Source: STF1-184 sp050178795
Lineage (GTDB): Bacteria; Bacillota; Clostridia; Christensenellales; UBA1242
Length of the DNA: 64,000 nt
Direction: 5' to 3'
NCBI GenBank assembly: GCA_050178795.1
Contig: JBFXFT010000005.1
Coordinates: 9,179-73,178, forward strand
Shown here: piece by piece, positions 15,696 through 24,485 of the stretch
How the letters are laid out: each line of letters starts with the position of its first letter
Position numbering within the stretch: the first letter of the stretch is position 1
Made by a program: the position numbers and the translations under genes
The notes under the pieces: generated by a model
What the model saw: the letters and a program-made list of their open reading frames with translations, nothing else
The model's database searches: none
What the model was told of the DNA's origin: nothing

Positions 15696-17786
15696 TTATT
15701 TATCGTCTGCCTTTGGATCTAATTTTTCTTTTAATTCTTTGTAATCCATAATTTCAGCCTTGACATTTGTAACTATTAGTCCTTCTTTTTTTAAGGCGTC
15801 AATAGTCTTTTGTTTTATTTCCTCAATTCTTTGAGCCTTCAACTCTTGGGCTGCTTTTACTTCCTTTTCCTCTGCCTTTTTCTTTCTGGATATGCGTCTA
15901 TCTATTGCTTTTATAATATTCTCTACGCTCTCTCCGTTCATTACTTGGTCTAGTTCTTCTTTATAGATTGTTTCCTTCTCTAATAGAAGTTGTGCTAAAA
16001 CTTCAAGTTTATCCATACTCTTTTCAATGGCTTCTTTTGCCCTCAAATAGTTGCGATCAAGTATTTCTTTTATCTCTTCATCTATTTTTCCTGCTGTTGC
16101 TTCTGAGTAACTTTGTTGTTTTGAATAGTCTCTTCCGATAAACACCTCAGTGCCTGAATCTAAGTTTACAAAACCAAGTTTGCTCATACCAAATTGAGTT
16201 ACCATTTTATGCGCTAGTTTTGTTGCTTGTTCTATGTCGTTAGAGGCGCCAGTAGAAATGTCTTTAATTATTAATTCCTCTGCTATTCTTCCACCCATAT
16301 ATGCAGCAATGTTGTCGTTCAACTTATTAAAGGTATAATAAGCATCATCTGTGCTTGGTCTAGTCATAGTATAGCCACCAGCCATACCCCTTGGAATAAT
16401 AGAGACCTCGTGCACCTCGTCGCAGTGTTCCAAAGTTCTTTGAACTATTGCGTGTCCTGCTTCGTGGTAGGCAGTTATCTTTTTATCTCTCTCGGTTACA
16501 ATACGACTCTTCTTTTGTGGTCCCATTATAACTTTGTTTATACCTTCAGAAATATCGTTCATATTTATTGCAACTCTATTTGCCCTAGCCGCTAAAATTG
16601 CCGCCTCGTTCAATAAGTTTTCAAGGTCAGCACCGCTAAAACCGCTAGTCATACGTGCAAGGTTTTTAAAGTCAACATCGCTAGATAAAGGTTTATTTCT
16701 TGCGTGTACTTCTAATATCTTTTCCCTTCCTGCTACATCTGGTATGTTAATGACAATTTGCCTATCAAACCTACCAGGTCTAAGTAGTGCTGGGTCAAGT
16801 ACGTCTGGTCTATTGGTTGCCGCAATAATTATTACGCCTTCGTTTGCCTCAAAACCATCCATTTGAACCAATAATTGGTTTAGAGTTTGCTCTCTTTCAT
16901 CATTTCCGCCACCGAGACCTGCGCCTCTTTGACGACCAACTGCATCAATTTCATCAATAAACACTATACATGGCATACTCTTTTTTGCTTGTTCAAATAA
17001 GTCTCTTACCCTTGAAGCGCCTACGCCTACGAACATCTCAACAAAGTCACTACCGCTTATAGAGAAGAATGGAACCCCACTTTCTCCAGCTATTGCCCTT
17101 GCAAGAAGTGTTTTACCTGTTCCTGGAGGACCTACAAGTAGTACTCCCTTTGGTATTCTTGCGCCCAAGTTAGTAAATTTGCTTGGGTTTTTTAAGAACT
17201 CTACAATTTCTTGTAATTCTTCTTTTTCTTCTTTTGCTCCTGCAACATCTTTAAACCTTACTTTTGGCATTTCGGCAAGTTTTGCCCTGCTCCTTGAAAA
17301 GCCCATAGATTTACTGTTTGTTGAAGTTATCATTCTGATTACTATAATTGCTATCGCTACAAACAATGCTATACTTAAATATGGTAAAAGTGAGTCTATT
17401 ATAGACGCTTGCTCAAAAGAGTATGTGGCGATAACTTGAACCGTAGGTACACCTGTAAGTTCTTGTTCTGCAAGTTCACCTGCATTGTATGCATCTATAA
17501 AGTTCATTAAATATTCTGCATCTATATAAGTAGCTACATAATCATATTTTTCTGGAAAGTCGTCTACTAAGTACTGAGAGTTTACATCTCTTGCTTTTAT
17601 TGTGCTTCCAACTACATCAATGTTTGTAATTTGTTCTGCTACAACTTTGTCCCTAAACTCCGTCCAGCTAAGTTCTGTATAGTTTGGAGTAAGGTTAAGT
17701 GATGATATTACTAGTAAAATTAAAGCAACCGCCAGTACAATTTTTATAATGTTATTAAATATATTGTTATTTTTTTTAATTGGCAT
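15696..17786 (-). CDS. ftsH: ATP-dependent zinc metalloprotease FtsH
   Basis: Membrane-bound AAA+ protease that degrades unassembled membrane proteins and short-lived regulators. 696 residues: first membrane helix 12-31, extracytoplasmic domain, second helix 133-153, Walker A GPPGTGKT at 219-226, Walker B IVFIDEIDA near 274-282, arginine-finger region RPGRFDR, and the zinc site HEAGH at 441-445. The C-terminal 90 residues are a charged Lys/Glu coiled coil. Good ribosome binding site (GGAGG). Stand-alone unit; the usual tilS-hpt neighbours are absent. Confidence 0.97.
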   Translation of the reverse strand: MPIKKNNNIFNNIIKIVLAVALILLVISSLNLTPNYTELSWTEFRDKVVAEQITNIDVVGSTIKARDVNSQYLVDDFPEKYDYVATYIDAEYLMNFIDAYNAGELAEQELTGVPTVQVIATYSFEQASIIDSLLPYLSIALFVAIAIIVIRMITSTNSKSMGFSRSRAKLAEMPKVRFKDVAGAKEEKEELQEIVEFLKNPSKFTNLGARIPKGVLLVGPPGTGKTLLARAIAGESGVPFFSISGSDFVEMFVGVGASRVRDLFEQAKKSMPCIVFIDEIDAVGRQRGAGLGGGNDEREQTLNQLLVQMDGFEANEGVIIIAATNRPDVLDPALLRPGRFDRQIVINIPDVAGREKILEVHARNKPLSSDVDFKNLARMTSGFSGADLENLLNEAAILAARANRVAINMNDISEGINKVIMGPQKKSRIVTERDKKITAYHEAGHAIVQRTLEHCDEVHEVSIIPRGMAGGYTMTRPSTDDAYYTFNKLNDNIAAYMGGRIAEELIIKDISTGASNDIEQATKLAHKMVTQFGMSKLGFVNLDSGTEVFIGRDYSKQQSYSEATAGKIDEEIKEILDRNYLRAKEAIEKSMDKLEVLAQLLLEKETIYKEELDQVMNGESVENIIKAIDRRISRKKKAEEKEVKAAQELKAQRIEEIKQKTIDALKKEGLIVTNVKAEIMDYKELKEKLDPKADDK

Positions 17787-17989
17787 TTTTTCCTCCTATA
17801 TATTAGTCCATTAATTCTAGCATATTATAACATTTTTACAAAATACTATAAACTATTTTTAAAAGTTTTTCACAAAACTAACACTTTCGCTCGTTTAACC
17901 ACCAATAAAACACTGCCTACCCTTGTTTAGATTATATATTTGAACCACAAATTACCCTGTTATATTCTAACGGTTTTATTTAAAAATTA

Positions 17990-18018
17990 TTTACAAAGAA
18001 AAATCGTTATGTTATAAT
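17990..18018 (+). promoter_or_regulatory. Promoter of the CvpA-like gene
   Basis: TTTACA, 17-base spacer, TATAAT, 45 bases before the start codon. Confidence 0.7.
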
Positions 18019-18063
18019 AAAATTGAAATTATGCACAGGACGAGTGCATTTTAGGAGGATAAT

Positions 18064-18870
18064 ATGGATTTCTTTACTTCATTAAATGCCCTAGATATTG
18101 TAATTATTGTCATTATGTTAATATTTATTATATCTGGATTCGCTAGAGGATTCTTATCAAGCTTGTTAAAATTGTTCAGTAGCGTAGTGAGTTTAGCAAT
18201 AGCAGTATGGCTTGCAAAACCCGTTGCAGTATTTATCGACGGAATAGTTAATATGAACAGTTGGTTTGCAGACAAAATTGCTGCTGCGTTCAGCTCTATG
18301 GATGCTTTCTTTAATTTAACGGTCGGAGTTGACTTCCCTGGTGGAGCACCTGGTGCAGATATTACTGGTGCAATTTTAAAAGACGAAATTGCTAATGGTG
18401 TTTCAAGCATAGGCGCAATATTCAAAACAGCCCTTAATTTCTTTATTCAAGACAATGCAACAATTACAAACGGAACCGTTTTAAAAGATTGGTTCGGTCA
18501 ACTACTTGGTGGAATTGCTGCCCTAATCGTTGCCGCTGTACTAATCTTCATCGCTATAAGAATAGTTGTTGCTATACTAAGTAAAGTCTTTGACGCTATT
18601 ACTAAAAATGCCGCTATCGGTGGACTTGATAGATTACTAGGTCTTGCTCTTGGTGCAGCAAAAGGCGCACTTGTAATTGCAGTTATGTTCGCTATTTATT
18701 CTGTAGTTTCTGTAGTTCCCGGCGTTGAAGCCGCTACAAGTTCAATAATTGATGGCTCTGTAATAGGTAAACCAGTTTATGACTACGTTTCGGAATTTGT
18801 CGTAAGCCAGATTGGGCAAATAGATTTTAATGCAATAATTCAAAGTTTATTTAACTCAATAACCGCTTAG
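18064..18870 (+). CDS. CvpA family membrane protein
   Basis: 268 residues. The N-terminal 70 residues (LDIVIIVIMLIFIISGFARG then FSSVVSLAIAVWLAKPV) match CvpA, with its short helix, conserved GFxRG turn and second helix. Two more hydrophobic segments lie near 155-185 and 205-230. Members are linked to colicin V export and envelope stress, but their biochemical role is unknown. Strong AGGAGG ribosome binding site. In Firmicutes a cvpA gene often neighbours mutS2 or zapA; neither is present here. Confidence 0.75.
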   Translation: MDFFTSLNALDIVIIVIMLIFIISGFARGFLSSLLKLFSSVVSLAIAVWLAKPVAVFIDGIVNMNSWFADKIAAAFSSMDAFFNLTVGVDFPGGAPGADITGAILKDEIANGVSSIGAIFKTALNFFIQDNATITNGTVLKDWFGQLLGGIAALIVAAVLIFIAIRIVVAILSKVFDAITKNAAIGGLDRLLGLALGAAKGALVIAVMFAIYSVVSVVPGVEAATSSIIDGSVIGKPVYDYVSEFVVSQIGQIDFNAIIQSLFNSITA

Positions 18871-18890
18871 TAAAAAATTAATTAAACAAT

Positions 18891-18924
18891 AAAAAAACAA
18901 CTGTTAAATTACAGTTGTTTTTTT
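18891..18924. terminator. Bidirectional terminator
   Basis: AAAAAAACAACTGT and ACAGTTGTTTTTTT with a 6-base loop between converging genes. Confidence 0.85.
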
Positions 18925-18954
18925 GTGCCTTAAATTGTGTCAATTTGTTGTGAT

Positions 18955-19953
18955 TTAAAAGTCTCCAGTATTTTTTACTGCTCCAGTAGTATCTGGCTTG
19001 GCAAAGCTTATTTGGTCTCCTGCTGGCATAATGTAATAACTTGCTGTTGAGTCACAGTATACATCGCCAACGACTTTAACTTTTACAACATATTTATCGC
19101 TAAGAGTTAATGTTATAAGTGAACCATCTGCTCCAACTATTGCACTTGCCTTCATTTGAGATATTGTTGGAATGGTTGAAGAGTCAGCCATATATTTAAT
19201 AACTTTTCTATAGTTTTTGCCTGCCATTGCTGGGTTGTTTAAAACTTGTGCTTGATATTCTGTAACTACTCCGTTTACCTTGATTGCTTTAAAGAAAGAT
19301 TGTTCAATTACGGCGCTTATAGAGTAGTCATAAATTGGTTGTCCTGGGAATATTCCAACGGCTTCTTGGAAGTAATCTATCGTGTCATAAACCCAAGTAT
19401 TTGCGCTTGTATAAGTGGTAATTAAATCATTGCCAGACCTTACAACATTTTCCGTTGTTCGTATGTAAACTAAGTTTGTAGCGGAATTGTAATAAATTTG
19501 TTTTGCTATTGTTCTACCGTATTTATTGCCAGGCTCGTAAGATATAAGTTCATAAATTGCGCTGCCGTCCAAATATTTAATCATAATGTTTTGAGAATAA
19601 GTTTGAATTTCTATTCCAAGTGTTTTTACTGTATTAAATGATGTGCCCCTGCTTATTACGTAATATGAATCAGCGTAGAACGTATTGTTGTATGAAGTAA
19701 CAAAAGTATCTGCCGCGTTATAAAATAATTGCTCTGTACTGTCTGTCTCTTCATCTACTGTTGCTGGGTCATAAATTGATATTGCGTGGTTATAATTAAA
19801 TTCGTTTACATCTTGCATCATCTGTTCAAATTCTAGCGTTATTTGCGAGTCTTCATAAATACTAGAAATGGTTGCAACAAGCGTTGACAGGGCAAATATT
19901 GCCGTCAAGAATATTGTAAATACATTTACCATTTTGGTTGTAACAATTTTCAT
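18955..19953 (-). CDS. Membrane-anchored extracellular protein, paralogue of the next gene
   Basis: 332 residues. A single hydrophobic segment at about 10-32 is followed by EDSQITLEFEQMMQDVNEFN and a large Ser/Thr/Tyr-rich region, so the body is most likely outside the membrane. Architecture, length and several blocks (FEQ/FNQ...V.EFN, SAVIEQSFFKAI, YRKVIKYM) match the gene at 20056, which marks the pair as paralogues. AAGGAGCGAG ribosome binding site. No named family recognised. Confidence 0.7.
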   Translation of the reverse strand: MKIVTTKMVNVFTIFLTAIFALSTLVATISSIYEDSQITLEFEQMMQDVNEFNYNHAISIYDPATVDEETDSTEQLFYNAADTFVTSYNNTFYADSYYVISRGTSFNTVKTLGIEIQTYSQNIMIKYLDGSAIYELISYEPGNKYGRTIAKQIYYNSATNLVYIRTTENVVRSGNDLITTYTSANTWVYDTIDYFQEAVGIFPGQPIYDYSISAVIEQSFFKAIKVNGVVTEYQAQVLNNPAMAGKNYRKVIKYMADSSTIPTISQMKASAIVGADGSLITLTLSDKYVVKVKVVGDVYCDSTASYYIMPAGDQISFAKPDTTGAVKNTGDF

Positions 19954-20055
19954 TTACTAACTCGCTCCTTTTACTATATTTTTAATATATCACTTTTAAT
20001 TTGCCTTTGCAAGCATTTTATTTGTTAATTTATAAATATGCAAAATTATGCATTA

Positions 20056-21060
20056 TTATAAACCAGGGATTGTTGGTACTTCAAATGGGATTGGTTGATT
20101 ATATAGTGAGTACATATAGGTCATATTGAAGTTACAGTTCTTTGTAAACACTACATTATACTTTCTTATGTATATTACAAAGTCCAAATTTTGTTTAAGT
20201 TTCATAGTTTGAAGTTCGCCATATTTACTGATAATTGCCGACATAATAACTTCTTTAAAATTTAAGTCTCTAACCAAATCTGGCTCAATAGTATTAAGTG
20301 CCTCTGTAATAAATTTTCCATAAACCCCAGTAGAAAGTATTGGGTGCAATTTGTATTGAACGTGATATTGTCCATTTTCGCTTTCGTCTTGAGAGCTTAT
20401 TTGTTTAAAGAACACTTCCTCAATTGTTGTGGCGTTGTTTATTTTGAATAGTGGAGAGTCTGGTTCGCCCCAATAGTTTGCTATAAACTCTTCTATTGTT
20501 TTTGTCTTCCATGAAGTGCTTGAATAAACTGGATTCCATACTCCATTCGCGTTTTCTAGCGTCCAAGTGGAGTTATGGTAAATTTTGTTTGTTACTTTAT
20601 CGTAATAGAACATTATTGCGCCCATTTTGCCGCCAAAGTTGTTACTTGTTTCCCTTGCGACAATTTGATAAACCATATTGCCATTTTCGTACCTTGCCAT
20701 TACAAAGGACATATCTATATCTAGTGCAACACCAAGTATGCTCGTACTTAGTGTTCCATAAGCTTCATTGTAGTAAGATGTTGCGTTGTCTAAATTTGAA
20801 AAACTATTAATCAAGGCTTGTTTGCCAGAAGTGTAGTGCGCATATTCTTGGTCTACAGGGTAAATGGTCTCTATGTTTGAAGAATCTATTGAGCTTAAAT
20901 GGTTTGCATTAAAAGACTCAACTTCTTCTAAAAGTTGATTAAACTCAAACTGAATATAGTTGTCATTTTGAATATCGGCTACTGTAGAAATTATTACAGA
21001 CAAAAAAAACATTGCTGCTAAAATGAGTGTAAATTTATTAAACAGTTTTGCTGAAAACAT
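20056..21060 (-). CDS. Membrane-anchored extracellular protein, paralogue of the previous gene
   Basis: 334 residues, one N-terminal membrane segment (about 10-30), then NDNYIQFEFNQLLEEVESFN, aligning with QITLEFEQMMQDVNEFN of its neighbour. Further shared positions are AIMFYYDKVTNKIYHN versus KQIYYNSATNLVYIR, and ATTIEEVFFKQI versus SAVIEQSFFKAI. Sequence identity is low, so the duplication is old. It has a near-consensus promoter with an inverted repeat at the start of the transcript. Function unknown. Confidence 0.7.
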   Translation of the reverse strand: MFSAKLFNKFTLILAAMFFLSVIISTVADIQNDNYIQFEFNQLLEEVESFNANHLSSIDSSNIETIYPVDQEYAHYTSGKQALINSFSNLDNATSYYNEAYGTLSTSILGVALDIDMSFVMARYENGNMVYQIVARETSNNFGGKMGAIMFYYDKVTNKIYHNSTWTLENANGVWNPVYSSTSWKTKTIEEFIANYWGEPDSPLFKINNATTIEEVFFKQISSQDESENGQYHVQYKLHPILSTGVYGKFITEALNTIEPDLVRDLNFKEVIMSAIISKYGELQTMKLKQNLDFVIYIRKYNVVFTKNCNFNMTYMYSLYNQPIPFEVPTIPGL

Positions 21061-21100
21061 ATTTTCTTTAATCCTTAATAATTTTTTATATTTTGCGTTT

Positions 21101-21125
21101 TACTAGTACTGCATAATACTAGTAT
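21101..21125. promoter_or_regulatory. Inverted repeat at the transcription start of the 334-aa gene
   Basis: TACTAGTA and TACTAGTA arms separated by 8-9 bases. It lies directly downstream of the -10 element on the minus strand, where an operator or a 5' leader hairpin would act. Confidence 0.5.
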
Positions 21126-21129
21126 TATA

Positions 21130-21158
21130 ATTTTACCATTAAAATATTTTAAAGTCAA
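21130..21158 (-). promoter_or_regulatory. Sigma-A promoter for the gene at 20056
   Basis: On the minus strand: TTGACT (21153-21158), 17-base spacer, TAAAAT (21130-21135). Confidence 0.7.
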
Positions 21159-21244
21159 CTTACAAATTAGTCAAATAATTATACATTTTAAAAAATAAAT
21201 GTTATAATATTTATCGCTACAAATTTTTATAAAGAGAGTATTTT

Positions 21245-22144
21245 ATGCAAAAAACAGAAAATTACGCGGCAGAGTATTTAAACACCCTTAATCAAGATGA
21301 ACTAATTGAGGACGCCGAAACAAACTACAAAGAGCAATTAATAGACGCAGTAAACCTTTTAGTAAATGGACAAAATACCATAAAATTTATATTTATTGGC
21401 GGTCCATCATCTTCTGGTAAAACCACTTCTTCGCACATACTTAAAGCGGAACTTTTAAAAAACAGAATAACCGCAAAAGTTATTTCTTTAGATGACTTCT
21501 TTTTAGAAAGAGACGAAACGCCACTTTTACCTAATGGGGACAAGGACTATGATTCAGTTAATTCCATTGACTGGAAATTGTTTGGCAAGTGTATGAGCGA
21601 ACTATTATTAAATAAGTCGTCAGTTTTGCCTGTTTATAATTTCTTGACTGGCGAGAAAAATTTTGGCAACACGCCAACCACTCTTTTAGATAGTGAAGTA
21701 ATAATAATAGAGGGTTTACACGCACTTAACCCAATAATCGCTAATTACATTCCACAAGACCTATCAATAAAAATATATGTTTCTCCTCAAACTGGTTTTA
21801 CATATAACAACAAGGTGGAAATAGATGGCTATATTTTAAGGCTTATGCGCAGATTAATTAGAGACATTAAAAGCCGCGGAATATCTCCAGAGCGAACTTT
21901 TAAAACTTGGCAAAATGTTAGAAATGCAGAAAGCAAATATATTATTCCATTTATGGACAGTGCAAACTTTATTATAGACACAACACACGCCTATGAGCCA
22001 TTTATGTATAAAAATATTTTAAAAACTTTCTCGGCAACACATATGGACTCAATTAATTACTTGTTAAAAAAATTAGAGTATTTTTCAGAGATGGAGCCAA
22101 GCAAAGTTCCTAATGATTCGTTAATAAAGGAATTTGTTGGATAA
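21245..22144 (+). CDS. Uridine kinase-like P-loop kinase (phosphoribulokinase/uridine kinase family)
   Basis: 299 residues. P-loop GGPSSSGKTT at 52-61, then SLDDFFLERDETP, the IIIEGLHALNP block and a late RLMRRLIRDIKSRG segment that matches the lid of this kinase family. Many Clostridia carry a longer version (about 550 aa) in which this kinase is joined to an N-terminal TGS/threonyl-tRNA-synthetase-like region; that region is absent here apart from about 45 residues. Likely phosphorylates uridine or a related nucleoside, but the substrate is not proven by sequence. GAGAG ribosome binding site. Confidence 0.75.
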   Translation: MQKTENYAAEYLNTLNQDELIEDAETNYKEQLIDAVNLLVNGQNTIKFIFIGGPSSSGKTTSSHILKAELLKNRITAKVISLDDFFLERDETPLLPNGDKDYDSVNSIDWKLFGKCMSELLLNKSSVLPVYNFLTGEKNFGNTPTTLLDSEVIIIEGLHALNPIIANYIPQDLSIKIYVSPQTGFTYNNKVEIDGYILRLMRRLIRDIKSRGISPERTFKTWQNVRNAESKYIIPFMDSANFIIDTTHAYEPFMYKNILKTFSATHMDSINYLLKKLEYFSEMEPSKVPNDSLIKEFVG

Positions 22145-22153
22145 ATAAAAAAC

Positions 22154-22180
22154 AAAAAACCGATTTTAGTCGGTTTTTTT
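22154..22180. terminator. Bidirectional terminator
   Basis: AAAAAACCGA and TCGGTTTTTT around TTTTAG, between converging genes. Confidence 0.85.
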
Positions 22181-22199
22181 ATTTTCTATAAGCTTACTT

Positions 22200-22859
22200 T
22201 TAAGCATTGTTTATTGTTATTATGCCCAAATATTCTATTGGGTGATTCATTATGAACTCATCTATTGTTAAAAGTTCTACTGGGTTTGCAAACCAAAATT
22301 GTCCGTAGGTTTCTGTTTTTTCAAACATTTGATAGTGACCGTAATTAAACTTTTTACTTACATATAGTGAAATATTTACAAGCGAGTTTGTTGCCGCCTC
22401 TACAAAATTGTCCCTATTGGTTACAATGTTAACTTTAAAGCCCTTGCCCTCTAAATAATACTTTATTACAAGTGGATTAGTGCCCAAGTAACCATAGGCA
22501 AAAGTTCCGTAATTTGCAAAAACCCTTATTAGGTCCTCTATTACTATTTCGCCGTCGTAATAGCCTTCATTTTTTAAATAGACTAATGCGTTGTATGTCG
22601 CAATCCAACCACAGCCGCTTTTGTCGCTCGTTTGTAGTCCATAATGAAAACCAGCCGTTAAATTTTGGTTTTGAATGTAACCATTTACATCAAAACTGTC
22701 AAAAGTCTCGGCAAAGGCTTTGTTGCTTGCGTAATAAAAACTTGAAATGCCTATCGGTGCAATGCAGGCCAAAATAAATATTACAACTGCTGCAATTATA
22801 AAGCCTGTTTTATTGGTTTTTTGATAACTTAATTCTGCTATTCTTTCTTCCTCTGTCAT
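22200..22859 (-). CDS. Membrane-anchored C39-like cysteine peptidase
   Basis: 219 residues from the ATG at 22859, which has AGGTGA five bases upstream; a GTG at 22868 is possible but less well placed. One membrane helix at 19-40 anchors the protein, and the rest is predicted to be outside. Papain-like catalytic residues appear in order: Cys83 in SGCGWIATYNAL, His175 in NYGHYQMFE and Asn192 in FWFANP. This is the layout of C39-like peptidases, which cut leader or surface peptides. It is short and lacks an ABC transporter, so it is not a bacteriocin exporter. Located directly downstream of dut (12-21 bp). Confidence 0.7.
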   Translation of the reverse strand: MTEEERIAELSYQKTNKTGFIIAAVVIFILACIAPIGISSFYYASNKAFAETFDSFDVNGYIQNQNLTAGFHYGLQTSDKSGCGWIATYNALVYLKNEGYYDGEIVIEDLIRVFANYGTFAYGYLGTNPLVIKYYLEGKGFKVNIVTNRDNFVEAATNSLVNISLYVSKKFNYGHYQMFEKTETYGQFWFANPVELLTIDEFIMNHPIEYLGIITINNA

Positions 22860-22880
22860 AAAATTCACCTATCACAAATA

Positions 22881-23330
22881 TTAATTCTTTTTTACTCCTG
22901 TTGAGCCAAAGCCACCTTCGCCACGCCTAGTTTTATCAAGCGAAACGACTTCCATAATTTCAAACTTGTCAAGTTTTGAAATTATCATTTGGGCTATTCT
23001 GTCGCCAGGCTCTATTACAAAGTCGTCTTTTGAGTGATTAATTAAAATTACGCCAAGTTCGCCCCTATAGTCTGCATCTATTGTTGCTGGTCCGTTTAAA
23101 ACGCCTATTCCTTTTTTTGCTGCAAGCCCACTTCTAGCCCTAATTTGAGCCTCATAACCAAATGGCATAGCCATTTTTAAACCCGTTGCAACAACTTTAA
23201 AATCGCCAGCTTTAATTACCGCGTTTTCAACGGCATATAGGTCCATGCCTGCGTCAGATTTGTGCGCAAACTTTGGAATAATTGCGTCTTTATGCGCCTT
23301 CATAAATTTAATTTTAGGTCTTCTAAACAT
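22881..23330 (-). CDS. dut: dUTP diphosphatase
   Basis: Hydrolyses dUTP to dUMP and pyrophosphate, which keeps uracil out of DNA and supplies thymidylate synthesis. 149 residues, trimeric type. Five motifs seen: DAGMDL (26-31), RSGLA (66-70), a TIDADYRGELGV block (83-94), GDRIAQM (109-115) and RRGEGGFGSTG (135-145). Complete. Its promoter region contains a perfect 18-bp palindrome. The gene upstream on the same strand resembles a DNA-base hypermodification enzyme, so nucleotide metabolism may be linked here. Confidence 0.95.
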   Translation of the reverse strand: MFRRPKIKFMKAHKDAIIPKFAHKSDAGMDLYAVENAVIKAGDFKVVATGLKMAMPFGYEAQIRARSGLAAKKGIGVLNGPATIDADYRGELGVILINHSKDDFVIEPGDRIAQMIISKLDKFEIMEVVSLDKTRRGEGGFGSTGVKKN

Positions 23331-23363
23331 AGTGTAATTCTCCTAATTTCCGTATAATTAAGT

Positions 23364-23381
23364 ATACCATATCTATGGTAT
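23364..23381. promoter_or_regulatory. 18-bp palindrome in the dut promoter (operator candidate)
   Basis: ATACCATA-TC-TATGGTAT. On the minus strand it overlaps a TATACT -10 element (23361-23366) and fills the -35/-10 spacer, the usual place of a repressor site. No cognate regulator is adjacent. Confidence 0.55.
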
Positions 23382-23404
23382 TTATCATAGCATTTACTGG
23401 TTAT

Positions 23405-24340
23405 TTAACTTATTTTTGCTTGCCATTTTTTAGGTAAACAATATTCAATTTTGTTTTTATTTTCACTATATTTAAATTTAATTTTTTTGCGATTGCTTTT
23501 AATTTGAGGGTAAGCAACTCTGCAATATTTGTCAAACTCGCAAAACAAGTTTTGAATGTCAATTAATTGTAGTTTTCTGTTTGCCAAGTAAGGGAATTTT
23601 AACCGAAGACTCAAAAAATATTGCTCCTGATTTTTGAATGCATATTTTATTACATCTTCATAGTTATCAAACTCTACAAAACATTTTTTTATGCCCCTTT
23701 GTGCGCCTGGTCCTGCCACCGTAAACTCGTCTTCACGCCAAGGAATAAACTCACAATATGCAAGGTCTGTAATTAATTGATACGCCATAAAATTTCCTAT
23801 TAATGGGTATGAAACCATAATTTTAAAGGCTTGTTCCATATTTTTTATTTTTAACAATTTTTCTGCCAAATGGTCTTCAAAAAACATTTTTTTAAGTAGC
23901 GCTAGGTGATTATCGTGCTTTGATTCGTAACCAAAGTATTTTGTTGCACAACTTATGTAGGCGGAATTATATATTGGCTGTTTAATTTTTAACTCGCTCA
24001 AAAAATGAGATAGTTTATCAAAATTGAAGTTTGATAAACTCATTTTGCCAAACTCATTTTCAAGAATGGTCCACGTGCTTGGCAAATTAAAAATTTTAAA
24101 AAATACCACTCTAAAAATTATGTCCTCTTCTGTCAATCCCTCACTTTTATTTATTACTTCCCTTATTAAAAATTGCGAAACCCTATCTAAAACTCTGTAA
24201 GTGTTGCAAAACTTATATGTCGTTAAAATTTCATCTGTAGAGTATGGCATAATGCCATTTAACTTATTATAAAAAACGCTTTGCCTATTAAAGGCAAAAA
24301 GCCAAAATTCGTTAAACATTTTTTCGTTTGCTTTTATCAT
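23405..24340 (-). CDS. Putative DNA base hypermodification protein (HMUDK-type helical family)
   Basis: 311 residues. Blocks FWLFAFNRQSVFYNKL (12-27), YKFCNTYRVLDRVSQFL (42-58), FFKIFNLPSTW (80-90), LIGNFMAYQLITDL (180-193) and WREDEFTVAGPGAQRG (201-216) match the helical family of 5-hydroxymethyl-dUMP DNA kinases and glutamyl/putrescinyl-thymine pyrophosphorylases, which phages use to build hypermodified thymine. I recall this family from the conserved YKFTNxYRxLDR and AGPGAxRG patterns. No hydroxymethylase is nearby, so whether it acts on DNA in this organism is open. It is located upstream of dut, same strand. The ATG at 24340 is preceded by AAGAGGA. Confidence 0.72.
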   Translation of the reverse strand: MIKANEKMFNEFWLFAFNRQSVFYNKLNGIMPYSTDEILTTYKFCNTYRVLDRVSQFLIREVINKSEGLTEEDIIFRVVFFKIFNLPSTWTILENEFGKMSLSNFNFDKLSHFLSELKIKQPIYNSAYISCATKYFGYESKHDNHLALLKKMFFEDHLAEKLLKIKNMEQAFKIMVSYPLIGNFMAYQLITDLAYCEFIPWREDEFTVAGPGAQRGIKKCFVEFDNYEDVIKYAFKNQEQYFLSLRLKFPYLANRKLQLIDIQNLFCEFDKYCRVAYPQIKSNRKKIKFKYSENKNKIEYCLPKKWQAKIS

Positions 24341-24485
24341 ATTGTCCTCTTTTTTATTTTATTAAAAATACTGTTTAATCGCAACCAAAATTTAATAAAA
24401 AATATTAAATGTTTTTTACCGCGTTAAGACGCTTAATTATTTTTTAAACCTGTGATATTATAAAAACATAAAAGGTAATAAAATT

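Noticed and set aside
18051..18425. 124-codon antisense ORF
   Set aside because: Mirrors the CvpA-like reading frame; no ribosome binding site; the plus-strand gene has consensus promoter and AGGAGG.
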